Shown one piece after another: positions 1 through 6,152 of a DNA stretch of 34,890 nucleotides. A program made the position numbers and the translations under genes. The notes under the pieces were generated by a model. The model was given only the letters and a program-made list of their open reading frames with translations, searched no databases and was not told where the DNA came from. Source of the DNA: a virus; IMG/VR virus record IMGVR_UViG_3300032073_000099, positions 1-34,890 of that record; one strand, 5' to 3'. Position 1 is the stretch's first letter. Each line of letters starts with the position of its first letter.

Positions 1-1
1 G

Positions 2-490
2 ATTAATGAAGAAGGCATTCTTAAAACACAAAAAGATAAAATTATGTACGTTATACGTTCACATTATGATATACATAGAAAAGGAATATCTAATAACGAG
101 ATTTCAGAACTTACAGGATTTAGAATTAATGCAGTAAGTGGTAGAGTTAATGACTTAAAGAAAGATGGAGTGATTGAAACTTTTAATAAAGTAAAATGCT
201 CTATTACTAAACGTTTGGTTAATACAGTTGTTCCTAAAGATAACTCTTATTTCAGAGAACAATTAAATAAACTTAGACTGTTACTTGGTGTTTACAATTA
301 CAACAAGCATACAATAACTCAAAATAGTAAAAATGAAACAACGTTAAGAGTTGGATATTGGGAAAGAATACCAAAGAATGATTTAATAAAATTGCAAATA
401 AATAGTCAATTGTTATTAACTCCAAATTCTTATTATGAAGAAGATTGTGGAGATAAGTTTTGGTATGTTATAGAACCTATGATAGTATAA
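2..490 (+). CDS. Partial winged-helix DNA-binding protein
   Basis: The reading frame is open to the left edge of the window, so the gene is 5'-truncated here. An internal ATG at 44 gives 148 residues, but the frame before it (ending LKTQKDKI) looks like coding sequence. The segment around GISNNEISELTG, followed by RINAVSGRVNDLKKDGVIE, has the pattern of a winged helix-turn-helix: recognition helix, then a short wing after a basic helix. This is typical of phage proteins that bind DNA to control transcription or replication. The C-terminal half is not recognised. It lies directly upstream of a structured non-coding region. The fold is fairly clear; the target and role are unknown. Confidence 0.65.
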   Translation: MNEEGILKTQKDKIMYVIRSHYDIHRKGISNNEISELTGFRINAVSGRVNDLKKDGVIETFNKVKCSITKRLVNTVVPKDNSYFREQLNKLRLLLGVYNYNKHTITQNSKNETTLRVGYWERIPKNDLIKLQINSQLLLTPNSYYEEDCGDKFWYVIEPMIV

Positions 491-495
491 AATTG

Positions 496-729
496 GGCCT
501 CTCAGTTTAGCGACAAAAGATACTCGTAGTATCTGAGCAACACGATGAAGACTTCGTCTGAAGTGTTAAACAAAAACTTAACAGGTTCATGAGACTATAG
601 GCTGGCGTAAGTGCGCACATCATACGTCAGCTTATATTCAAAAGTAATGGTATGTGAATAGATATGACGGTTAATGAACGCTTCATCTAGTACGAGGCCT
701 TCACGAAGTGACCGATTTAGCCGTCTATC
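496..729 (+). ncRNA. Candidate structured non-coding RNA (chain of hairpins)
   Basis: No gene fits between 491 and 784, but the sequence is full of complementary segments and looks richer in G+C than its flanks. Visible stems are: 518-524 with 528-534 (loop CGT); 539-543 with 563-567, enclosing 549-552 with 556-559; 599-609 with 623-633 (11 pairs, two G-T wobbles); 635-640 with 655-660; and 661-670 with 721-729 (one bulge), enclosing 674-678/682-686 (loop CGC) and 701-704/708-711 (loop GAA). GGCCTC at 496-501 can also pair with GAGGCC at 694-699 and close the whole element. I recognise no known RNA family. It could be a stand-alone RNA, a 5' leader of the next operon, or a set of DNA hairpins. 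Strand is assigned from its neighbours. Confidence 0.6.
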
Positions 730-731
730 TG

Positions 732-760
732 TTGACTATAAGTATTGATATTATTAAATT
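732..760 (+). promoter_or_regulatory. Possible sigma70-type promoter
   Basis: TTGACT at 732-737 is followed after 17 bases by TAAATT at 755-760, just downstream of the hairpin region and upstream of the exonuclease gene at 785. The -35 match is good (5 of 6) but the -10 match is weak (4 of 6), and the region is AT-rich, so chance is a real alternative. If real, it would start the recombination/replication operon. Confidence 0.3.
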
Positions 761-784
761 TAGAGTACATATAAGGAGAGATAT

Positions 785-1516
785 ATGGATGTTATTAAAG
801 TATACACAGACTACCTTGCTCATGTAAACAATAAAAGAAATGCAGAAAGAGAAGACGAAGAGTTTCATGCATCTTCTTCTGGTAGTTGTTTTAGAAAACA
901 AATGTATGGATTTTTTGGATACGATTCAAAAGAACTAGATGATAAGTCATTAAGATTATTAAGACTTGGTACTATTGTACATTCAGATTTTGAAAAAGCA
1001 ATGTCTATGTATGAAGACAATAATCCTCAAGAAGAAATTCATATTGAAAAAAAAGTAAGTATACCTAGATTAAATTTAGTTGGAACGTTTGATTTGGGAA
1101 CACACTATGGTAACACTTTTAGTATTTATGATTACAAGACAGTAGCTGCTTACAAGTGGACAACTAAGTTTGGTCGTAAACACAATAGAGTACCAACAAC
1201 AGACAAAAACTATAAGTTACAATTAGGCACTTATGGTCTTGCAATCAAAGAAAATAATAAAGATACTATAGTAAAACTTTTTCTATTATGGTATAATAAA
1301 AATACATCTATGATGCGAGAACAAATTGTGGATAGTAGTTACATATTACAGGCAGAAGAATATTGGCTTGAAGTAAATACAATATTAGAAGAACATGGAG
1401 AAGATTTTGAACAATCTGATATGTTAGAGCCTGGAATATCTTATGGAGTCCCTTTTGAAGATTGGGAATGTAGATATTGTCAATATAGTGACATCTGTCC
1501 AACACCAATAAAATAA
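785..1516 (+). CDS. Cas4-type PD-(D/E)XK exonuclease with 4Fe-4S cysteines
   Basis: This 243-residue protein has the layout of the Cas4/AddB-type RecB nuclease family. There is one early cysteine (SGSC, Cys35), a GTFDLG motif near residue 100 supplying the first acidic metal ligand, an IYDYKT motif around 114-119 matching D/E-x-K, and a C-terminal cluster ECRYCQYSDIC (Cys229, Cys232, Cys238). The four cysteines would hold an iron-sulfur cluster. Family members resect DNA ends to leave single strands. It is followed after 14 bases by a Rad52-like annealing protein and then an SSB-like gene, so it likely acts as the exonuclease partner in phage recombination, as lambda Exo does with Beta. The start is supported by AAGGAGAG seven bases upstream. 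No CRISPR array or other cas gene is present. Confidence 0.85.
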   Translation: MDVIKVYTDYLAHVNNKRNAEREDEEFHASSSGSCFRKQMYGFFGYDSKELDDKSLRLLRLGTIVHSDFEKAMSMYEDNNPQEEIHIEKKVSIPRLNLVGTFDLGTHYGNTFSIYDYKTVAAYKWTTKFGRKHNRVPTTDKNYKLQLGTYGLAIKENNKDTIVKLFLLWYNKNTSMMREQIVDSSYILQAEEYWLEVNTILEEHGEDFEQSDMLEPGISYGVPFEDWECRYCQYSDICPTPIK

Positions 1517-1530
1517 ACACAAGGATAACA

Positions 1531-2157
1531 ATGAAAAACAATACACCTATTGTTGTAGATGAGTCTATGCTTACTGCAACAGATGAAATAAGGAAATCAA
1601 TAACAATTAAGCATAAGAAAGTTTCTTTTATGAAAACTCCTAAACCTTATATTAAACAAAAGGCTGGAATGGATTATGTAGAATATTCTTATATGAGAGA
1701 TATTGCAGATAAAGAATTTGCAGGTTGGTCTTGGGAAATTATATCAACAGAAATGTTAGGTAGTGCAGCTTATGTAGTGCATGGTAGATTAAAATGGTAC
1801 GATGAAGGTATTTGGAGAACAGGAGATATGGTAGCTGCTCATAGAATACAAACTAAAAGAGGGACCGGAGAATTTGTTGATATTGGTAACGATGTTAAAG
1901 CAGCCAATACAGATGCCATTAAAAAAGCATTTAATATGTATATGAATATTGCAGATGATGTCTACAGAAATCAGATAGAAGATATGGAGTTGTCTGATGA
2001 AGAAAAGAATGATATACTTGTTCTTGCATCTGAAATAAGTGAAGAAAAGATGAGTAACATACATATACTTATTAATAAAGGAGAACTAAACAAAGCAAAC
2101 TACAAAGGTTCAGTAAGCAAACTAAAAAGAGAGATAGATAATGAGAAAAATAAATAA
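1531..2157 (+). CDS. Rad52-like single-strand annealing protein
   Basis: The 208-residue product carries the pattern of the Rad52/Sak-type annealing fold. A segment DYVEYSYMRDIADKEFAGWS around residues 50-70 is followed by a beta-rich stretch (YVVHGRLKWYDEGIWR) and then DIGNDVKAANTDAIKKAFN (about 115-135), the equivalent of the conserved G-x-x-K-x-A-x-T-D-A-x-K-R-A helix of Rad52 and related phage recombinases. Such proteins anneal complementary single strands during recombination and replication restart. It sits right behind the Cas4-type exonuclease and upstream of the SSB-like gene, which supports a two-component recombination system. The C-terminal 50 residues are charged and helical, perhaps for partner contacts. 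Assigned from motif and context; a DUF1071-type label would be equivalent. Confidence 0.75.
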   Translation: MKNNTPIVVDESMLTATDEIRKSITIKHKKVSFMKTPKPYIKQKAGMDYVEYSYMRDIADKEFAGWSWEIISTEMLGSAAYVVHGRLKWYDEGIWRTGDMVAAHRIQTKRGTGEFVDIGNDVKAANTDAIKKAFNMYMNIADDVYRNQIEDMELSDEEKNDILVLASEISEEKMSNIHILINKGELNKANYKGSVSKLKREIDNEKNK

Positions 2158-2425
2158 TTACGGAGAAGTTCATTCACTTTTAAATGAAGAAGAATGTTAT
2201 ACAATTGGAACTAATGACGGAAAAGAATTTAGGAGAGTAGTTTATAAAGGAACTAAACTCTTAAATGGTAAGAGTATGATGGTATTTAAAACAGAAGACA
2301 ATAGTCGACTAACAATAAATCCATCATTTCATACCTTCACAATAGAAGAACAACCACTTCCTCAACCAGAGGATTTAGATAGTAGAGTGGATGTTTACAT
2401 ACAAAATCAAATAAAGGAGAGATAA
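2141..2425 (+). CDS. Small protein of unknown function in recombination operon
   Basis: This 94-residue ORF overlaps the end of the annealing-protein gene by 17 bases. It has predicted beta-strand-rich sequence (EEECYTIGTNDGKEFRRVV, then KSMMVFKTEDNSRLTINPSF), which suggests a small beta-barrel or SH3-like fold, then an acidic proline-rich tail. I do not recognise a family. Its position between the annealing protein and the SSB-like protein suggests a replication or recombination accessory role, which is only inference. Confidence 0.65.
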   Translation: MRKINNYGEVHSLLNEEECYTIGTNDGKEFRRVVYKGTKLLNGKSMMVFKTEDNSRLTINPSFHTFTIEEQPLPQPEDLDSRVDVYIQNQIKER

Positions 2426-2426
2426 A

Positions 2427-2696
2427 ATGGGTAAACTTAAACAATCAGACCTTGACAGATTAAAAAAAGAAGGACTTCTTTCTGAGTCTGCTGAGAAAGC
2501 ATTGAAACAAACAAATTCTGTATCAAAGAAAACCACTACACCTAAAAGATTTATAAAGACAAAGAACGGAACATTTGTTTCACCTAGTCTTTATTTTCGT
2601 GGAGGTAGAGGACTTGAAGCATCTGAAGAGATGTTAAAGTTTCAATCAGAATACGACAAACTAGTAAACAAATACACAACAACTAATAATAAATAA
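2427..2696 (+). CDS. Small basic protein of unknown function
   Basis: An 89-residue Lys/Ser/Thr-rich protein begins one base after the previous stop, with AAGGAGAG just upstream of the ATG. The N-terminal half (LKQSDLDRLKKEGLLSESAE) reads as a charged helix. The centre (RFIKTKNGTFVSPSLYFRGG) could be a beta-hairpin. No known domain is recognised. It is translated together with the recombination genes around it. Confidence 0.65.
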   Translation: MGKLKQSDLDRLKKEGLLSESAEKALKQTNSVSKKTTTPKRFIKTKNGTFVSPSLYFRGGRGLEASEEMLKFQSEYDKLVNKYTTTNNK

Positions 2697-2706
2697 GGAG
2701 AAAGTA

Positions 2707-3336
2707 ATGGCAAAAGCAATAGAAGCTGAGTTTGACCCATCTGCACAGGTAGCATTTGTTCCTGTAGAAGAAGGTACATACCCTGCTCACATAACTGAAT
2801 TGACGACCAAAGAAGTAAACACAAGAGCAGGTCAAGCAATCATTGTTAATATGTCTTATACTCTAGCTGACGAAGCTGCTGAGGTTGAACAACCTTTGTA
2901 CGAGATGGATGGATATAAACATAGACTAGATGTTAATGGTAGAAAGATACCTATTCTTAAAGATGGAGACCAAGAATACATACTAGGAACACATCTTCCA
3001 AAGAAGAAATTCTACGATAATGGTTTCTTTGTATTTACTACTACAGAATCTGCTAATAAGAACAGTAGATACTTTAAGTTACTTGAATCATTAGGAATAG
3101 AACTTGAAGAAAACGATAGAGGTATTAAGAAACTTGTTCTTGTAGAAGATGAAGACGTAATAGGATTGCCTGTTTACGTTAAATTAGAAACACATTCTTA
3201 TGTAACTAGAGACACTAAAGACCTACCTCCTCATGAACAGGAGACTAGAACAGTCTTAAAAGCAAAAGAAGTTACATTGTGGGAAGGTGGAGAAAAGATA
3301 AGTCTAGAAGAACTTGAAGATGACGTTCCTTTCTAA
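2707..3336 (+). CDS. Single-stranded DNA-binding protein (DUF669-like, OB-fold type)
   Basis: The 209-residue protein starts with a typical phage SSB-type region (AEFDPS, then VEEGTYPAHITELTTKEV and QAIIVNMSYTLADEA) and ends in an acidic tail finishing EELEDDVPF. An acidic C-terminus ending in D-D-x-P-F is the hallmark of SSB proteins and is the part that recruits partner enzymes. Its position after the exonuclease and annealing protein fits a protein that coats the single strands they create. It lacks the exact bacterial SSB motifs, so it is probably of the phage DUF669/gp2.5-like group. An AAGGAG site precedes the ATG. Confidence 0.7.
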   Translation: MAKAIEAEFDPSAQVAFVPVEEGTYPAHITELTTKEVNTRAGQAIIVNMSYTLADEAAEVEQPLYEMDGYKHRLDVNGRKIPILKDGDQEYILGTHLPKKKFYDNGFFVFTTTESANKNSRYFKLLESLGIELEENDRGIKKLVLVEDEDVIGLPVYVKLETHSYVTRDTKDLPPHEQETRTVLKAKEVTLWEGGEKISLEELEDDVPF

Positions 3337-3347
3337 CAATTAAAAAA

Positions 3348-3466
3348 ATGCCAAGAGATATTGTTTGGAATAACTAACTTATTCTAAGTAATTTTGAGAC
3401 GAGGGTGGTGTGTATCCAACCCGTATACTCTCCATATATACTCGTCTCTCTCTCGGCATCACCCTC
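3348..3466 (+). ncRNA. Candidate pseudoknotted RNA / 5' leader
   Basis: The 148-base gap after the SSB-like gene contains extensive pairing. Stem 1 joins 3348-3358 to 3449-3459 (11 positions, one A-C mismatch). Stem 2 joins GAGACGAG (3396-3403) to CTCGTCTC (3441-3448), a perfect eight pairs immediately inside stem 1. A perfect GAATAA/TTATTC hairpin (3368-3373/3379-3384) lies in the left arm. The loop of stem 2 can pair outward: GAGGGTGGTG (3401-3410) with CATCACCCTC (3457-3466), ten pairs with one wobble, giving an H-type pseudoknot or a switch between two states. A ribosome site and the ATG at 3485 follow directly. There is no U-run, so it does not look like a simple terminator. I cannot match it to a known riboswitch. 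Confidence 0.65.
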
Positions 3467-3484
3467 AAATGATAAGGAGAGACA

Positions 3485-3736
3485 ATGAAAGAATCAAGCG
3501 CAGTAATAAAACTAACACAATCTGAAATAACTCATACTATAATGGCATTGGTTATGGCTAAACAAGCATCTGCTAATTTAGGTATTGAGTATTATGAAAA
3601 AATGTTTAATAGTCTTTGGAAAGATTTTGAAAAGATTAAAAACAGTATAATAGAAGGAGAGAAGAACATTGAAACCAATAACAAAATGGAAGAAAAAACT
3701 AGAAACAATCCACAAACTTGCAAAGTCTGCGATTAA
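3485..3736 (+). CDS. Small protein of unknown function
   Basis: An 83-residue ORF starts nine bases after an AAGGAGAG site and right behind the pseudoknot-like leader, so it is the first gene that leader could control. The first 60 residues are predicted helical (SEITHTIMALVMAKQASANL, then YYEKMFNSLWKDFEKIKNSI). The C-terminal 20 residues overlap the next gene in another frame and include a lone CKVC. No family is recognised. Confidence 0.55.
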   Translation: MKESSAVIKLTQSEITHTIMALVMAKQASANLGIEYYEKMFNSLWKDFEKIKNSIIEGEKNIETNNKMEEKTRNNPQTCKVCD

Positions 3737-3950
3737 TAATAAAATAGATTGGAAACCATCTAAAGGTTTACTTTATATAAAAGATGTTCCTGTTGGAGAA
3801 CTTGTTAAAGTTAATAAACAAACAGCAATAATAGTAGAACATACAGAAGTATCAACAGTAGTTCATTGTGTAGAATATGAATCTGAAGATAAACAATTTT
3901 ATTTAGGTAGACATAGGTGGGCAAATACAACGGAGGTAAAAACATTATGA
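3669..3950 (+). CDS. Small protein of unknown function, TTG start
   Basis: This 93-residue ORF begins at TTG. The start is supported by AAGGAGAG seven bases upstream and by the lack of a suitable ATG. It overlaps the preceding gene by 68 bases and ends in an ATGA overlap with the next. The N-terminus is basic (KPITKWKKKLETIHKLAKSA). The rest alternates hydrophobic residues as in a small beta-barrel (GLLYIKDVPVGELVKVNKQT, then IIVEHTEVSTVVHCVEY). Its function is unknown. Confidence 0.6.
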   Translation: MKPITKWKKKLETIHKLAKSAINNKIDWKPSKGLLYIKDVPVGELVKVNKQTAIIVEHTEVSTVVHCVEYESEDKQFYLGRHRWANTTEVKTL

Positions 3951-4129
3951 ATCAAGTAACATCAATAGAACAAGAATTAAGAACGTTTATAGAAATATAT
4001 GAACACAATTTAAAAAGTATTAAATATATATTATCTTCAAAAGATGTAAAAATACACGCTAAAATAAGAAGAATAGAATATATAATAGATTCAATTGAAA
4101 ATGAGATTAGTAATGAAAAAGATTGGTAA
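3947..4129 (+). CDS. Short helical protein of unknown function
   Basis: The chosen ATG at 3947 follows GGAGG by ten bases and forms an ATGA overlap with the previous stop; an upstream in-frame start at 3917 lacks such a site. The 60-residue product is almost entirely charged helix (SIEQELRTFIEIYEHNLKSI, then RRIEYIIDSIENEI) and probably forms a coiled coil. No family is recognised. Confidence 0.55.
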   Translation: MNQVTSIEQELRTFIEIYEHNLKSIKYILSSKDVKIHAKIRRIEYIIDSIENEISNEKDW

Positions 4130-4361
4130 ATACAAACAAAGTGAATACGATGCTAGAAAGGCAGATGCTTATATAAAATATTGCATTAAGTGTTCAAAAT
4201 GTTGGGAAGTAACAGTTGGTTCAGCTCAACTTAATGGTAGAAAAAGAAGAATAGTTCAATACTATGAAAACTTTGTATCGTATGGTAAAGAAAAAAAAAT
4301 ATGTAATAATTGTAAAGGAGAGAACAATGAGCAAAATGTCATGGATAAGTTATCTATGTGA
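4113..4361 (+). CDS. Small zinc-ribbon-like protein
   Basis: The 82-residue product (ATG at 4113; an in-frame ATG at 4095 would add six residues) has CIKCSKC near its middle and CNNC near its end. These two C-x2-C knuckles are separated by about 40 residues, the spacing of a zinc ribbon. Between them the chain is basic (NGRKRRIVQYYENF), which would suit nucleic-acid binding. It could be a small transcription or endonuclease-related factor, but no catalytic motif is visible. Confidence 0.55.
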   Translation: MKKIGKYKQSEYDARKADAYIKYCIKCSKCWEVTVGSAQLNGRKRRIVQYYENFVSYGKEKKICNNCKGENNEQNVMDKLSM

Positions 4362-4554
4362 ATCTAATAATAGAGAAGCATTGATAGAAGAAGTTGGTGT
4401 AGAACTTGCAGATGAGTTTTTGCACGCACATTATCAAATGAGAGATAATAGAGACAACCCTGCGTACAGTAAATTAAATAAAATTCACGATGAAATGCAG
4501 AAGGAGGTTAAACATGAAAAAATGTCCAGCTTGCGGATACACTCCTCTAAGTAA
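4327..4554 (+). CDS. Small acidic/helical protein of unknown function
   Basis: The start at ATG 4327 is set by AAAGGAG a few bases upstream; an earlier in-frame start at 4264 lies deep inside the previous gene and lacks a site. The 75-residue product overlaps the upstream zinc-ribbon gene by 35 bases and the next gene by 41. It has a helical centre (NREALIEEVGVELADEFLHA). No domain is recognised. Confidence 0.55.
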   Translation: MSKMSWISYLCESNNREALIEEVGVELADEFLHAHYQMRDNRDNPAYSKLNKIHDEMQKEVKHEKMSSLRIHSSK

Positions 4555-4885
4555 AGGACAAAATATAAGTTTAAAGATTAGAAACTTAATGATAGAGAGA
4601 GAAAAGAAAACAATACAATCACTAAATAAAATTGCAAAACTAATTATTGATAATGTTCCTCAAGACGATAGAATGTCTTATTACAAGTTTTTATATGGAA
4701 TCAAAAATTGCAAGGATGACGTAGTCAGACATTGCATTGAGACATATTATAAAACAAGAGCATTTCAAAGTAATAAAGGATTTGCATATTTAAGAGCAAT
4801 AATACAAAATCAATTCAAGAATAACGATAAAATACTAGAAAATGAGAGACGAAGACTTGGTTCTGTACCACCAATAATAGATTAA
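4514..4885 (+). CDS. Unknown protein with N-terminal CPACGY knuckle
   Basis: ATG at 4514 follows AAGGAGG by six bases. The 123-residue product starts with KKCPACGYTPLSKG, half of a zinc ribbon, with no second cysteine pair, so metal binding would need dimerisation or other ligands. The rest is helical and charged (IREREKK-like helix, then YYKFLYGIKNCKDDVVRHCI and NKGFAYLRAIIQNQ), which looks like a phage DNA-binding or replication accessory protein. Function not assigned. Confidence 0.6.
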   Translation: MKKCPACGYTPLSKGQNISLKIRNLMIEREKKTIQSLNKIAKLIIDNVPQDDRMSYYKFLYGIKNCKDDVVRHCIETYYKTRAFQSNKGFAYLRAIIQNQFKNNDKILENERRRLGSVPPIID

Positions 4886-4978
4886 AGGCTCCCCATTTCG
4901 AAATAAAACTCTTTTTAATAATACAATAAAAAGAGGGTTATAAGTGAAAAATAAATGTTGGCGCATTGGGGAGCTTTT
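4884..4978 (+). ncRNA. Nested hairpin element before small membrane-protein gene
   Basis: AAAGGCTCCCCA (4884-4895) pairs with TGGGGAGCTTTT (4967-4978) over 12 positions with one G-T wobble. Inside, CTCTTTTTA (4909-4917) pairs perfectly with TAAAAAGAG (4927-4935). The element starts at the stop codon of the preceding gene and ends just before the ribosome site of the gene at 4995. The right strand ends in four T residues, so it may act as a terminator, an attenuator or a stabilising 3' end. The enclosed 71 bases contain no ORF. Confidence 0.55.
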
Positions 4979-4994
4979 ATAAAAGGAGAATAAA

Positions 4995-5138
4995 ATGATA
5001 ATGTTTGACATATCAGAATGGATAATTAATTTAGTAGTATTAGGACTAGGATTAGTATTTTGGTGTTTAGCAATACTATTAATGGGAATGATAATTACTA
5101 TTAGTAATAAATGGATTAAAGAAAATTTAATTAAATAA
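4995..5138 (+). CDS. Tiny single-pass membrane protein
   Basis: This ORF encodes 47 residues beginning MIMFDISEWI. AAAAGGAG lies eight bases upstream. Residues 9-38 are almost wholly hydrophobic (Leu, Val, Ile, Trp, Met), giving one long membrane helix, followed by a basic tail (NKWIKENLIK). It sits among early genes, so a role in altering the host membrane or excluding other phages is possible but not shown. Confidence 0.6.
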   Translation: MIMFDISEWIINLVVLGLGLVFWCLAILLMGMIITISNKWIKENLIK

Positions 5139-5149
5139 AGGAGAAGTAA

Positions 5150-5326
5150 ATGAGATACTATTGGGAAGCGTTATTTAGTGTAGAATATTTTCCATATTGG
5201 GAATTTACTATGCTAGCAATGTTGTCTTTACAATTAAGTCATTTGTGGAGATTGCATAGAATAGAAAAAAAAATAGACATAACAAACGAAACGTTAAATG
5301 AAGTTTTAGACGATTTATTAGATTAA
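5150..5326 (+). CDS. Small protein with hydrophobic helix and coiled coil
   Basis: A 58-residue ORF follows 11 bases after the membrane-protein gene, with AAAGGAG in front. Residues 5-33 are aromatic and hydrophobic (FPYWEFTMLAMLSLQLSHLW) and may be membrane-associated. The C-terminal part (RIEKKIDITNETLNEVLDDL) is an acidic coiled-coil-like helix. It may pair with the upstream small membrane protein. No family is recognised. Confidence 0.55.
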   Translation: MRYYWEALFSVEYFPYWEFTMLAMLSLQLSHLWRLHRIEKKIDITNETLNEVLDDLLD

Positions 5327-5345
5327 CATAACAAAGGAGAGAGAT

Positions 5346-6152
5346 ATGTTACAAAATGCAAAGTTTCCAGTTAAAGAAGTACCAGCTTATTGGGAATCAA
5401 CTAATAAAAATAAAGGAAATGGCACTAGTGTTAGAGAGATGTCAACAGGATATAAGTTTATAGTAAGAGAAGATACTAACAAAGTTCTTAGTTGTATGAC
5501 CAATTCTTATAAACTAGTAAGAAATGACGATATAATTAAGACTGCTAATCCTCTTATTGAAAAGATGGGTGGAGAAATATCTAAAGTAAATGTATTAAAA
5601 GAAGGTTCAAAGACTGTTATGAATTGGACATTTCCAAATAACAAAGTGAGAATGTCTAAAGATGATGAGTTAATTCCAGAAATAAATATAGTTAATAGTT
5701 ATGATGGAAGTCTTGGTCTTAACATACTTGGTGGTGCTTTTAGAATAATATGCTCCAATGGATTGATAATAGGATTCGTAGCATCTAAATACACTAACAA
5801 ACATATTAAGACAAACATTGAACTTAATGACTTGGATAGAATCATTGAAGAAACCATTGGTAATACGTCAAACATATTTAAAGATGAGTTTCCTATTCTT
5901 GCAGAAACTAAGTTCAAAGAAAAACACTTAATTGAGTTTATAAAGTTATTTCCAGAATATGCAAATACATTGGTTACAAATAAACTAATTATTGAAAATC
6001 CTAAAACGTTTTGGGATTTGTTAAATGTAGGTACTAACATTCTTACACATCACATGAACAGAGAAATGGTTTCAACTCACAATCTTGAAGGCAGGCTTTA
6101 CCCTAAAGTAAAGAAACTAGCACTTAAAGAGGCTGACGTTGCCATCTCTTGA
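5346..6152 (+). CDS. DUF932 phage/plasmid-like protein
   Basis: The 268-residue product carries the DUF932 signature: an N-terminal YKFIVREDTNKVLSCMTNSY region, a beta-rich middle (VNVLKEGSKTVMNWTFPNNK) and the hallmark SLGLNILGGAFRIICSNGLI near residues 119-138. DUF932 proteins are widespread in phages and plasmids. Their biochemical role is not settled, though they are usually found among replication genes, as here. The 3' end overlaps the methyltransferase start by 14 bases, so the two are translationally linked. An AAGGAGAG site precedes the ATG. Confidence 0.8.
   Translation: MLQNAKFPVKEVPAYWESTNKNKGNGTSVREMSTGYKFIVREDTNKVLSCMTNSYKLVRNDDIIKTANPLIEKMGGEISKVNVLKEGSKTVMNWTFPNNKVRMSKDDELIPEINIVNSYDGSLGLNILGGAFRIICSNGLIIGFVASKYTNKHIKTNIELNDLDRIIEETIGNTSNIFKDEFPILAETKFKEKHLIEFIKLFPEYANTLVTNKLIIENPKTFWDLLNVGTNILTHHMNREMVSTHNLEGRLYPKVKKLALKEADVAIS

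Noticed and set aside
584-599. Resemblance to the conserved R element of group I introns (GTTCA...GAGACTATA)
   Set aside because: No matching S element (TATAGTC-like) follows, P and Q elements are not found, and no gene appears split across the region.
785-1516. CRISPR-associated Cas4
   Set aside because: Only the nuclease family is shared; there is no repeat array or other cas gene, and the neighbours are recombination genes.
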